A stretch of 44,678 bases of DNA, from contig CAZFLX010000020.1 in the NCBI GenBank assembly GCA_964519885.1, positions 1 through 44,678 on the forward strand. Direction: 5' to 3'. The notes under the pieces are model-generated. The model worked only from the letters and a program-made list of their open reading frames with translations, did not search any database and was not told where the DNA came from. Both the position numbers and the translations under genes were made by a program. The stretch comes from GCA-002282575 sp964519885 (GTDB lineage Bacteria; Pseudomonadota; Gammaproteobacteria; Thiomicrospirales; Thiomicrospiraceae). Position 1 is the stretch's first letter. Every line of letters begins with the position of its first letter. Below are positions 7,526 to 16,500 of this stretch, in pieces.

Positions 7526-7774
7526 ATGTCCGCCATTGCATTGGACACTCACGAACACATCAAGGCATTAATTAAATCAGGGATGCCAGAAGCACAAGCT
7601 GAGGCGGTAGTTAATAGTCAAAAAGCATTAGCCGACTCAACATTGGTTACTAAGTCTGATTTGCATACCGAGTTGATGCCTATTAAAAATGAGCTTACAC
7701 TGATAAAGTTTATGTTAGCGCTTCTAGTTGCGGGTGTGGGTGCGATTTTCATGAAGTTGTTTTTTCCGCATTAA
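7526..7774 (+). CDS. Small C-terminally membrane-anchored coiled-coil protein
   Basis: This 82-aa protein is of uncertain family. Residues 1-45 are helical and charged (DTHEHIKALIKSGMPEAQAE, then VVNSQKALADSTLVTKSDL). Residues 46-60 form a short coiled coil (LMPIKNELTLIKF). The last 20 residues are one hydrophobic membrane segment (MLALLVAGVGAIFMKLFF). This layout resembles DUF1640-like or CCDC90-like small proteins. A GAAGG about ten bases before the ATG serves as ribosome-binding site, and a promoter is visible upstream. The gene stands alone between two decayed efflux-gene remnants, so it probably arrived with, or survived in, a rearranged patch. Function is unknown. Confidence 0.7.
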   Translation: MSAIALDTHEHIKALIKSGMPEAQAEAVVNSQKALADSTLVTKSDLHTELMPIKNELTLIKFMLALLVAGVGAIFMKLFFPH

Positions 7775-7781
7775 GCTTTGG

Positions 7782-7954
7782 TTACAGTTGTTCCGTTTCA
7801 TTTAACGTCATCCCCGTGGCGGTATTTTTCCACAGCTGCACCGCAGCGAGGCGTTGTCGGTGTTGAATGTCGGCCAGGGTGTGTTTTTGCTTGTGTGGCA
7901 TCGAGTTTGGAAGCAACGCCAGCTTGAATGCGTGCTTGTGTGAGTGTCAGAAAA
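7782..7954 (-). pseudogene. Remnant 2 of an outer-membrane efflux (NodT/OprM-type) gene
   Basis: Two blocks of the intact efflux gene are fused. 7807-7886 matches 9017-9096 (C-terminal end), and 7887-7952 matches about 9741-9807, the FLTLTQARIQAGVASKLDAT region. In the intact gene both break points lie next to the same hexamer GCGTTT (9091-9096 and 9735-9740), so a deletion between short direct repeats explains the junction. The frame shifts at the fusion. The remnant has its own tail (TLNETEQL) and a TAA at 7782-7784, so it derives from a paralogue. Confidence 0.8.
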
Positions 7955-8251
7955 CGCCTGAAAAAGCAATATAACATTGCTGATGTGGTTTCTGGAACCT
8001 ACTCATTTCAAGCCGATGGTGTGGTGTTGAATATTCGTGCCGTAGATACGCGTACTGGCGTGGTAACGACTTCAGCACAGGCTTATTTGCCGCGTACCGA
8101 TTATGAGCATATGATTACGGGTCGTCAGGGTGTTTACCACAATGGTGAATATTTCTATCGTGAGCAGTCAGATGTGCGTATTGTAGATAGTCCAGTTCCT
8201 TATGAGGGAACAAGCAATACGGTCAACAAGCAATACGGTCAAAATTGTTAA
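7955..8251 (+). pseudogene. 5'-truncated flgO-like gene (C-terminal half)
   Basis: The frame encodes YNIADVVSGTYSFQADG, VVLNIRAVDTRTGVVTTSAQ and AYLPRTDY, the conserved core of the FlgO domain. FlgO is an outer-membrane protein needed for stable flagella in Vibrio-type bacteria. About half of a normal FlgO, including the signal peptide, is missing. The open frame continues upstream to an ATG at 7928, but those codons are antisense to the efflux remnant, so the resulting 107-residue product would be an accidental chimera without an export signal. No sensible ribosome-binding site precedes it. It ends at TAA before a strong terminator. Confidence 0.7.
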
Positions 8252-8275
8252 GTAATTAACTGAGTTGACTTAATC

Positions 8276-8304
8276 AAGCCCCAGCGAGTGCTGGGGCTTT
8301 TTTG
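8276..8304 (+). terminator. Rho-independent terminator after the flgO remnant
   Basis: A perfect 10-base stem, AAGCCCCAGC (8276-8285) with GCTGGGGCTT (8290-8299), has a 4-base loop and a T run. Its stem and the preceding AATC match the terminator at 6646-6674. Confidence 0.92.
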
Positions 8305-8350
8305 TTAGCGTTAGCTCGTTATTCATACCTGTTGCTGTTTTTTAATTGGA

Positions 8351-8379
8351 TTGTGTTGTGGATCAAATTTGGCTATGCT
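8351..8379 (+). promoter_or_regulatory. Putative promoter of the DUF4160-DUF2442 pair
   Basis: TTGTGT (8351-8356) and TATGCT (8374-8379) are 17 bases apart, with the expected start about 25 bases before the ATG at 8412. The position just after a terminator supports an independent transcription unit. Confidence 0.5.
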
Positions 8380-8411
8380 AAAGCATTAAGATTTTTAGAA
8401 GGCTCATCATC

Positions 8412-8660
8412 ATGCCAGTGATTACTCGTTTTTACGGAATTACCATCAAAATGTATTTTAATGAACATGGTGTTCCTCACTTTCATGCTTTATATGGTGA
8501 TTTTAATGGCGTGTTTAATATTCAAACACTTGAAATGATTGAAGGCGATTTACCCAACAAAGCAAGAAAATTGATTGAAGAATGGGCTGAGTGTTATAAA
8601 AATGACTTACAAACCATGTGGGATACCCATGAGTTTAAAAAGCTGCCAAGTTTAGAATAG
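8412..8660 (+). CDS. DUF4160 domain protein
   Basis: This 82-aa protein is typical of DUF4160. It opens with MPVITRFYGITIKMYFNEHG, then the hallmark PHFHALYGDFNGVFNI, a turn MIEGDLPNKARKLIEEW, and a C-terminal helix with DLQTMWDTHEF. The family has no settled biochemical role. It is very often encoded directly before a DUF2442 gene, as here with a nine-base gap, and the pair behaves like a mobile two-gene module that some authors treat as toxin-antitoxin-like. No membrane segment or signal is seen. AGAAGG upstream of the ATG may serve as ribosome-binding site. Confidence 0.85.
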   Translation: MPVITRFYGITIKMYFNEHGVPHFHALYGDFNGVFNIQTLEMIEGDLPNKARKLIEEWAECYKNDLQTMWDTHEFKKLPSLE

Positions 8661-8669
8661 GTTTTTAAG

Positions 8670-8951
8670 ATGAAATACCCGAAAATAAAGTCAGTTAAGC
8701 CAATGGAAAAACAACGTTTATGGGTGGTCTTTGATGAGGGAACGGAGAAGCTTTACGACTGTGCTCCTTTGTTGGTGATGAAAGCGTTTGAGCCACTGCA
8801 ACACGTTTGGCTTTTCAATCAGGTTAAAGTTGATACTGGAGGCTACGGTATTAGTTGGAACGATGAAATTGACTTAGCTGAATCTGAACTTTGGTTAAAT
8901 GGTGTTGAAACTGTTAACTCAACTCAAAGGGAGCTGACAGCTTTAGCTTGA
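8670..8951 (+). CDS. DUF2442 domain protein
   Basis: This 93-aa protein matches DUF2442. It contains YPKIKSVKPMEKQRLWVVFD (first two strands), LYDCAPLLVMKAFEPLQ (the loop and helix), and the closing VDTGGYGISWNDEIDLAESE, with the diagnostic W-N-D-E-I-D-L segment. DUF2442 proteins are small and, in characterised relatives, partly DNA-binding-like. Function here is unknown. It follows the DUF4160 gene by nine bases and the two are surely co-transcribed. The gene ends 31 bases before the convergent stop of the efflux lipoprotein gene. Confidence 0.85.
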   Translation: MKYPKIKSVKPMEKQRLWVVFDEGTEKLYDCAPLLVMKAFEPLQHVWLFNQVKVDTGGYGISWNDEIDLAESELWLNGVETVNSTQRELTALA

Positions 8952-8982
8952 TGGTATTGGTTAGCTGGTTATCGGTTATATG

Positions 8983-10434
8983 TTAGCTGTTGCCTTTTGG
9001 TCCTACTCCCTCCGTGGTCATCCCCGTTGTGGTATTTTTCCACAGTTGCACGGTAGCGAGGCGTTGTCGGTGTTGAATGTCGGCTAGGGTGCGTTTAGCC
9101 GTGAGTTCGGCGGTTTGGGCGCTAATCACGTTTAAGGCGCTGTTAATCCCAGCTTGATATTGTTTTTGTGCAATCAGTAAAGCCTGACTGGCAGAGTCCA
9201 CGGCCTGTTGTTGAATCTTGGCTTCTTCGGCTAACCAATATAAACTGCTTAAATTGTCTTCGACTTCTTGAAATGCGGTCAACACTGTCTGCTTGTAGGT
9301 CGCGGCGGCTTGCTCCATGGTAGCGACGGCAATGGCTTTATTGGCTGCTCTTAATCCGCCATCGAATAAGGTTAAGGCCATGCTTGGCCCTAGTGACCAA
9401 AAAGTGTTGGGAATATCGATGAGGTTTGCCAGTTCGCGGTTGCGATAAGAGGCGGAAGCAACGAGATTAATGGTTGGAAAATAGGCACTTTGTGCTACGC
9501 CAATTTGTTGATTGGCGGCGTAAACACGACGTTCGCTGGCGATAATATCAGGACGTTGTGTGAGCAGGGCAGAAGGAATCAGTTCGGGCGTTGTTGGAGT
9601 GCTAAAGCGATAGCTTTGTTCTTCGCTGATAGTTAATCCACTGCTATGTGTGCCGACCAAAGTGGCAATGGCATTTTGTAAGCGTTGGCGTTGATCGTGC
9701 AAATCGAGGCGTTGTGCTTGAACGCTGTAAAGCTGCGTTTCGGCTTGCGTGGCATCGAGCTTTGAAGCAACACCCGCTTGAATGCGCGCTTGTGTGAGTG
9801 TTAGAAATCGTTGATAAGCGGCTTCGCTGTCACGCAATAGTTGTTGTTGATAATCTAAATGACGCAGTTGCAAATAGCTTTGCGTCAGCAGGGCTTGCGT
9901 ACTCAGTCGAGCGGCATAGAGGTCGGCTAGATTGGCTTGTGCTTTAGCTTGATTGCTACTGATATTGTCCCGAATGCGTCCCCACACATCCAACTCCCAC
10001 GATACATTAGCAGACAAGCTGTGAGTGGTTACTTTCGGTAATTCGTTACTGGATAAGCTGGTGGTCGAGGCTAAAGTCCCTTGTGAAACACTGAAATTGG
10101 CATTAACAGTGGGTAAGCGACTGGCCGAGACACTTTGCAGCGTCGCCAAGGCAATACGGTATTGTGCTTCACTGGCTTTGAGGTTTTGGTTGTCCAGTGT
10201 CAAACGTTCATTCAACGCGTTGAGTAGCGGGTCATTAAAGGCTTGCCACCAAGCGGATGGATGTGCCGTTTGGGGTAGTTGTTCAAACGGTTTAAGCACG
10301 TTATAACCGGCAAATTGAACAGGTGTTGCGATGGTCGGCGTTTGATAATCTGGAGCCATGCTGCTACAAGCAGTCAAAGTTAGTAGCGAGGCACTGAGTA
10401 GCAGTCGATTGAGCGAGACGCTTGGGTAATTCAT
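8983..10434 (-). CDS. Outer-membrane efflux lipoprotein (NodT/OprM-type, TolC superfamily)
   Basis: This 483-aa protein begins with a lipoprotein signal peptide ending LLTLTACSS, with Cys as the lipidation site. It has two tandem OEP repeats: VSWELDVWGRIRDN (about 148-161) and the segment after LIPSALLTQRPDIIASERRV in the second half. Long periplasmic coiled coils are rich in Ala, Gln and Leu. Trimers of this family form the exit duct of tripartite pumps. The gene is the last of the four-gene RND operon, starting four bases after the second permease, so it is the dedicated outer-membrane partner. Two decayed relatives lie downstream at 7322 and 7782. Confidence 0.93.
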   Translation of the reverse strand: MNYPSVSLNRLLLSASLLTLTACSSMAPDYQTPTIATPVQFAGYNVLKPFEQLPQTAHPSAWWQAFNDPLLNALNERLTLDNQNLKASEAQYRIALATLQSVSASRLPTVNANFSVSQGTLASTTSLSSNELPKVTTHSLSANVSWELDVWGRIRDNISSNQAKAQANLADLYAARLSTQALLTQSYLQLRHLDYQQQLLRDSEAAYQRFLTLTQARIQAGVASKLDATQAETQLYSVQAQRLDLHDQRQRLQNAIATLVGTHSSGLTISEEQSYRFSTPTTPELIPSALLTQRPDIIASERRVYAANQQIGVAQSAYFPTINLVASASYRNRELANLIDIPNTFWSLGPSMALTLFDGGLRAANKAIAVATMEQAAATYKQTVLTAFQEVEDNLSSLYWLAEEAKIQQQAVDSASQALLIAQKQYQAGINSALNVISAQTAELTAKRTLADIQHRQRLATVQLWKNTTTGMTTEGVGPKGNS

Positions 10435-10438
10435 AATG

Positions 10439-13400
10439 TTAACTTTCTCTAATCATCGAGGATGAAACCAGCTTATTGGATTTTAGGCTGCGTTTGCCTT
10501 GTAATCTTGATTTGAGCCTTTCTAAGGCTAAAAAGACAACGGGTGTGGTGTATAGGGTGATTAGTTGACTGACAATTAAACCACCAATCAGCGTCACCCC
10601 TAAAGGAACGCGTAGTTCGCTACCTTCACCAAAACCTATCGCAAGCGGGACAGCGCCAAGGATGCCGGCGAGGGTGGTCATCAAAATCGGACGAAAACGT
10701 ACTTGCGCGGCAATATAAATCGCTTGGGCTGCAGAGTGGTGATGGCTTCTTTGTTGGTTCAGGGCAAAATCAATCATCAAAATGGCGTTTTTCTTCACCA
10801 AGCCAAGCAGTAAGAAAATACCGATGAGAGCGATAATCGTCAGTTCCATACCCAGTAGTTCCAGCGCAATCAGTCCGCCGAGTCCTGCGGTGGGTAGTGT
10901 GGAAAGAATGGTCAACGGGTGAAGTAGGCTTTCGTAGAGGATGCCAAGAATGAGATACAAGCAGACGAAAGCACTGATAATGAGAATGAGCTGATTCGAT
11001 TGTGTTGATTTGAAGAGTTTGGCATTACCGCCAAAAACCACTTGCACACTGTTGGGTAGCGCCAGTTCGGCAATGGCGTTTTCAATCACTTCGATGCCTT
11101 GAGTGAGACTGACTTTTTCCGCTAAGTTAAAACTAATGGTGTAGGCGGGAAATCCACCTTCGTGATAAACGGCTAGTGGGGCGCTGTTCTGTTCAATGCG
11201 CGCAATACGTGACAGCGCAATGGCTTGACCTTGATTATTAAGCACAAATAGGCTGGCTAGGTTGGCTTCGCTCAGGCGCTCATTGGCATGAGATTCTAAT
11301 ACAATTCGGTATTGATTGAGTGGGCGATACAGGGTACCAATTAAGCGTTGGGCAAAAGCGTTATTCAGCGTGTTGTCGATATCACGCATACTGATGCCTA
11401 ACTGTTGTGCCGCATCTCGGTCAACCTGAATATAGGTTTGTGCGCCTTTGCTTTGTTGGTTGGAGTCAACGTCTTTGAGGCTTTCTTGCGCACGCAAGGC
11501 TTCTAGTACTCGTGGTTCGGCTTCGCGTAGCGTTTCCAAACTATCGGCTTTTAGACTGAAGTTGTAGGAGGCGGTGGGGTTTTGCGTGCCCATGCGCAGG
11601 TCTTGCACGGGGAACATCATGGTTCTGGCACCGGGTAGGCGATTGGTGAGTGGACGCAAGCGGTTAATGACATCGTTGGCCGATTCTGTGCGCTCACCCT
11701 TAGGTTTTAAGCTAATAAACACCACCGCACTATTGCTGGCGCCAAATCCCATAAAAGCGGTGGCGGTATCAATAGCCGGGTCGGCTTGAATGATGCTGAG
11801 CAGTTGATTGAGCTTGCCTTGCATGGCATCGAAAGAGATGTGTTGGTCGGCTTGAATGCGTCCCATAATGCGCCCGGTATCTTGTTCGGGCATAAAGCCT
11901 TTGCTGACATGAACATAGAGGCTGATGTTTAACACAATCACCATCAATAGCAGGGTGAGTAGGGTTTTGGGATGACGCAAACTCCAGGCTAATGAGCGTT
12001 TATAGGCTTGTCGCCACCATAAATGATAAGTAACGCTGCGTCGGGTAGTGACCCGTTGCGCTGGTAGTAGCTTCACTGCTAAGGCTGGTGTGGTTGTTAG
12101 GGCAATGACCATCGAAATGAGCACCGCAACACTCAGTGTGACGGCGAATTCGCTAAATAAACGACCAATCAATCCACCCATAAACAACAAGGGGATGAAT
12201 ACCGCAACCAAAGAAAGGCTAATGGCGATGACGGTAAAGCTGATTTCTCGTGTGCCTTGCACACTGGCTTGATAGGCGCTAAGTCCTTTTTCGCGATAAC
12301 GTAAGATATTTTCCAGCACCACAATGCTGTCATCGACGACAAAGCTGGTGGCGACAATGAGCGCCATTAAAGAAAGGTTGTTCAGACTAAAATCTAGCCA
12401 AACCATCACCACCAGTGTACCGAGCAGCGATACCGGAATACTCAGTGCCGGTATGAGGGTAGTATGCCAGGTGCGGGTAAAGGCAAAGACAACAAACACC
12501 ACCAGAAAAATGGCAATAATCAAGGTCTCTTCCACTTCTTTGAGTGAGGCACGCACGGTGGGGGTGCGGTCGATAGCGACACCAAATTCAACGCTACTGG
12601 GCACGAGTGCTTCTAAACTGGGTAGGCTGGCATAAACACGATCAACGGTGGCAATCATATTGGCGTTGGGCTGACGATAGAGAATTAATACCACCGCTGG
12701 TTTGCCTCGGCTGTAACCGAAGGTGCGGGTGTCTTGCACCGATTGGGTGACCGTGGCAACATCGCCGAGTCTTAATTGCTGGGCATTGTCATCGGTTTTA
12801 AGTAATAACTTTGCGTAGTCTTGTGCTTGGCTGAGCTGTTGATTGCTGCCTAATTGGTAGCGCAGTTGCTTATCTTCGATGCTGCCTAAGGGGGAAAAGG
12901 TGTGTTGATTATTAATGACCGTGCGCACATCGTCGAGTGCCAGTTGGTAATGAGCAAGCGCTTGGCTGTCCACCTGAATACGAATGGCGGGTGATGCGCC
13001 ACCACCAACCACTACCTGACCAATGCCTTCAATTTGCGCTAGGCGTTGCGCCAGTATGGTATCAGCCAAATCAAACAACTGACCCCGGGATAGGGTGTCG
13101 GAGGTGAGCGAGAGCACCATAATGGGCGCATCAGCAGGATTGGCTTTTTTATAGGTGGGGTTGCTGGTCATGCCAGAGGGTAAAAAACTGCGTGCCGCTT
13201 GGATGGCGGCTTGTACATCTCTTGCGGCGCCATCAATATCACGATTCAGGTCGAATTGAATGTTAATACTGGTTTTACCTAAGGTGCTGGTGGAGGTGAT
13301 TTCATTGACGCCAGCCAGTTGTCCCAAGCTTTTTTCTAGCGGGGTAGCCACACTGGAAGCCATCACTTCTGGGCTGGCTCCTGCCAGGTTGGCCGTTACC

Positions 13401-13546
13401 GAAATGACTGGGAAGTCTACTTGAGGTAAGGGGGCAGCGGGCAATAATTTTAAGGCAACCAAACCGACAATCGCCAGTGCAGCGGTGAGCAACAGCGTGG
13501 CAATTGGGCGTTGAATGGCTAATTGCGAGGCGTTATTCATGCGCAT
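10439..13546 (-). CDS. mdtC: RND efflux permease, MdtC-like
   Basis: This 1035-aa inner-membrane proton-driven exporter has the 12-helix RND layout with two large periplasmic loops. It follows E. coli MdtC closely, with PLPQVDFPVISVTANLAGAS, then DGAARDVQAAIQAA, the helix-4 proton-relay aspartates in SFVVDDSIVVLENI, and the helix-10 lysine in GLVKKNAILMIDFAL. It is predicted to work as a hetero-oligomer with the MdtB-like protein encoded just upstream. The first ATG overlaps the upstream stop by 14 bases; a second ATG two codons in is equally possible. Likely substrates are bile salts, novobiocin-like drugs or metals by analogy, which is inference. Confidence 0.92.
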   Translation of the reverse strand: MRMNNASQLAIQRPIATLLLTAALAIVGLVALKLLPAAPLPQVDFPVISVTANLAGASPEVMASSVATPLEKSLGQLAGVNEITSTSTLGKTSINIQFDLNRDIDGAARDVQAAIQAARSFLPSGMTSNPTYKKANPADAPIMVLSLTSDTLSRGQLFDLADTILAQRLAQIEGIGQVVVGGGASPAIRIQVDSQALAHYQLALDDVRTVINNQHTFSPLGSIEDKQLRYQLGSNQQLSQAQDYAKLLLKTDDNAQQLRLGDVATVTQSVQDTRTFGYSRGKPAVVLILYRQPNANMIATVDRVYASLPSLEALVPSSVEFGVAIDRTPTVRASLKEVEETLIIAIFLVVFVVFAFTRTWHTTLIPALSIPVSLLGTLVVMVWLDFSLNNLSLMALIVATSFVVDDSIVVLENILRYREKGLSAYQASVQGTREISFTVIAISLSLVAVFIPLLFMGGLIGRLFSEFAVTLSVAVLISMVIALTTTPALAVKLLPAQRVTTRRSVTYHLWWRQAYKRSLAWSLRHPKTLLTLLLMVIVLNISLYVHVSKGFMPEQDTGRIMGRIQADQHISFDAMQGKLNQLLSIIQADPAIDTATAFMGFGASNSAVVFISLKPKGERTESANDVINRLRPLTNRLPGARTMMFPVQDLRMGTQNPTASYNFSLKADSLETLREAEPRVLEALRAQESLKDVDSNQQSKGAQTYIQVDRDAAQQLGISMRDIDNTLNNAFAQRLIGTLYRPLNQYRIVLESHANERLSEANLASLFVLNNQGQAIALSRIARIEQNSAPLAVYHEGGFPAYTISFNLAEKVSLTQGIEVIENAIAELALPNSVQVVFGGNAKLFKSTQSNQLILIISAFVCLYLILGILYESLLHPLTILSTLPTAGLGGLIALELLGMELTIIALIGIFLLLGLVKKNAILMIDFALNQQRSHHHSAAQAIYIAAQVRFRPILMTTLAGILGAVPLAIGFGEGSELRVPLGVTLIGGLIVSQLITLYTTPVVFLALERLKSRLQGKRSLKSNKLVSSSMIRES

Positions 13547-16500
13547 TTAATCGGCTTGAAGGAAGCCGTTTTTCCAGTTGCAAAAAAATCACCGGTGTGG
13601 TGAACAGGGTAATCAACTGACTGAGTAAGAGTCCGCCGACAATCGCGTAACCCATCGGCTGACGCAGCTCTTCACCTAATCCACTAGAAAGCATGAGGGG
13701 TAAAGCACCAAAGAGCGCGGCAAAGGTGGTCATAAGAATGGGGCGCAAACGATGGCGACAGGCCTGCACGATGGCAGCTTCGGCGGACAGGGCTTGTTGG
13801 CGCATCCCTTCTAAGGCGAAGTCGATCATCATGATGGCGTTTTTCATCACTAAGCCAATCAGCAAAATTAAGCCAATAATACCGATAATATCTAATGCAA
13901 ACCCTGCTAAATGCAAGGCAATGAGTGCGCCAATCGCCGCAGCGGGTAGGGTGGAGAGAATGGTCACAGGATGAATTAAGCTTTCATAAAGTACGCCAAG
14001 CACAATATAAACCGTGATAATCGCTGCTAAGAGTAGCCATAAGCTATTACTTAATGAGTTTTCAAAGGCTAGGGTTGCCCCTTGTAGTTTCAGTTCAACA
14101 CTGGCGGGTAGCTCTAAACTGGCTTTGGTTTGTTGAATCGCGGCAACGGCTTCGCCAAGGCTAACGCCCGGATTCACAGCAAATGCAATACTGGCACTGG
14201 GAAATTGGTCTAGGCGTTGGACGGCTAAGGCGGTCGATTTAACTTCAAACTGGGCAAGACGATGTAAGGGAATGGCTTGTTGCTGATTATTGATGATATA
14301 AACCTGAGCCAGTTTGTCTAGTCCTTGTGCGCTAGCCTCTGCCATTTCCATCACCACGCGGTACTGATTGGATTGACTGAAAATGGTGGCAATCAGCCGT
14401 TGACCAAAGGCATTGTAAAGTGCGGCATCAATTTGTTTCACGGTCACGCCCAAACGCGTGGCCTGATCACGGTTAATATTAATAAATACTTGTTGACCTT
14501 GTAGGTTTAAATCACTACTGACTTGGCTAAGTTGAGGCAAGCTTTGCAGCGCACTGACCATGGCTTCACTGGCTTGGGCTAAGTCTTGGCTGAAAGGACT
14601 GGTCAGTTTGAATTGATAGGGACTGCGCGCTAACTGGTCTTCGACGGTCAGTTCGGGACTGGGTTGGATGTAAACCGCTAGTTGCGCTTCGGTTGACGCT
14701 AGCTGTCGCAGACGTTCGATAATAAGCGAAGCATTCTCACGCTCAGATTTATCGATGAGTTGAATGTTCATGCGTCCACTGTTGGGCGACATGTTTTGTC
14801 CGTCCACACCGATAAAACTGGTGATGCTTTGCACGGCGGGATCAGTCAATAAACGCTGTGCTAGCGCTTGTTGCAGCGCCGATTGTTGGGCAAAAGAGCT
14901 TTTAGCTGGCGCATCGACAGTGACCGTTAATATGCCTGTGTCCTGCACGGGAAAAAAGCTTTTCGGGATTTGCCAATACAGCAGCGCACTGACCAGTAAC
15001 AAGACGAAACTTGCCAGTAAGGTTACCCTTTGATGCGATAACACCCCATTCAGCCAGCGCAGGTAAGTATTTTGAATCGGCGTAAACCAAGTATCTTTCG
15101 TGGCATGAGAAGGGTGAGCGGTGGAGTCGCTTTCTTTATTTGGCTTAGGCGATAAATAGGCTGCCATCATCGGCGTGAGGGTGAGCGAAATAACGGCTGA
15201 AATGAGCATGGCAACGGTTAACGTCAGCGCAAACTCTCGGAATAAGCGCCCGATAATGTCTTGCATAAACAGCAAGGGGATGAGAACCGCAATTAGCGAA
15301 AAAGTAAGGGAAATGATGGTAAAGCCAACTTGTCCGGCACCATTAATGGCGGCGGTGAGCGCTGATTCGCCTTCTTCGCGACGACGGGCGATATTTTCAA
15401 TCATGACAATGGCATCATCGACGACAAAGCCGGTTGCCACCACCAATGCCATCAGTGTCAGGTTATTAATCGAAAAGCCGAGAAGATACATAACGCCCAG
15501 CGTTCCCACTAGAGACAGGGGAATAGCGAGACTGGGAATGAGCGTGGCTTTTAGGTTGTTGAGGAAAATAAAAATCACCGCCACCACTAAGATAATGGCA
15601 ATGAGCATATCTTTACTCATTTCCTGCAAGGCTTGGCGAATAGATTGGGTACGATCGGTCACCACCTCAATATTCACCGAAGCGGGAAAGTTAGCCGTAA
15701 GTTCGGGTAGGCTTTGGCGAATGCGATCGGTAACAGCAATGACATTCGCATTGGGTTGGCGTTGAATGTTGAGCAGAATAGCGGGTTGTTCGTTCAACCA
15801 AGCACTCAGGTATTGATTTTGCGCATCTTCAACCACAGAACCAATATCGCCTAGCCGAATGGCATTGCCATTTTGATAAGCAACGATCAGCGCACGATAA
15901 TCATCGGGTGTTTTCAGTTGGTCGTTAGCGTCGATTGTACTGGAACGATAGGGCCCTTGTAGGCTGCCTTTACTCATCGAGAGGTTGTTGTCGTTAATGA
16001 GCGTGCGCAGACTTTCAAACGATAATCCTAAAGCGGCTACCTGTGCGGCATTCAGTTGTACCCGAATTGCGGGTCGCTGATTGCCGGCAATACTCACCAA
16101 ACCGACGCCAGATAGTTGCGAGAGTTTCATCGCTAATCGGGTTTCAACCAAGTCTTGTAGTTGCGGTGTGTTTAATGTCGGCGAGGTGACGGCTATGGTC
16201 ATAATCGGCGCATCGGCCGGGTTGACCTTATGGTAAATCGGCGGTGTCGGCAAGTCGGCAGGTAATAAGTTGTTCGCGGCATTCATCGCAGCTTGCACTT
16301 GTTGCTCGGCGACATCGAGCGGTAAATTCAGTTCAAAACGTAAGGTAATGGTGGCGGCACCGCTGGTGCTATTACTGTGCATTTGTGCCAAGCTGGGCAT
16401 TTGTCCCAGTTGTTTTTCCAAAGGCGCAACAATGGTGCTGGCAACCACCTCGGGACTCGCACCGGGATAGAAAGCACTGACTTGAATGGTTGGATAATCG

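Noticed and set aside
7928..8251. Intact 107-aa gene
   Set aside because: The first codons are antisense to an efflux-gene remnant and the rest is only the C-terminal half of FlgO without a signal peptide.
7368..9096. Repeated 3' ends of the efflux gene as attachment sites of serially integrated islands
   Set aside because: Each remnant has its own different C-terminal tail and stop codon after the shared segment and carries further internal gene segments, so decayed paralogues explain them better than att duplications.
15175..15765. 196-aa frame on the plus strand
   Set aside because: It is antisense to the conserved MdtB-like gene and has no recognisable domain or ribosome-binding site.
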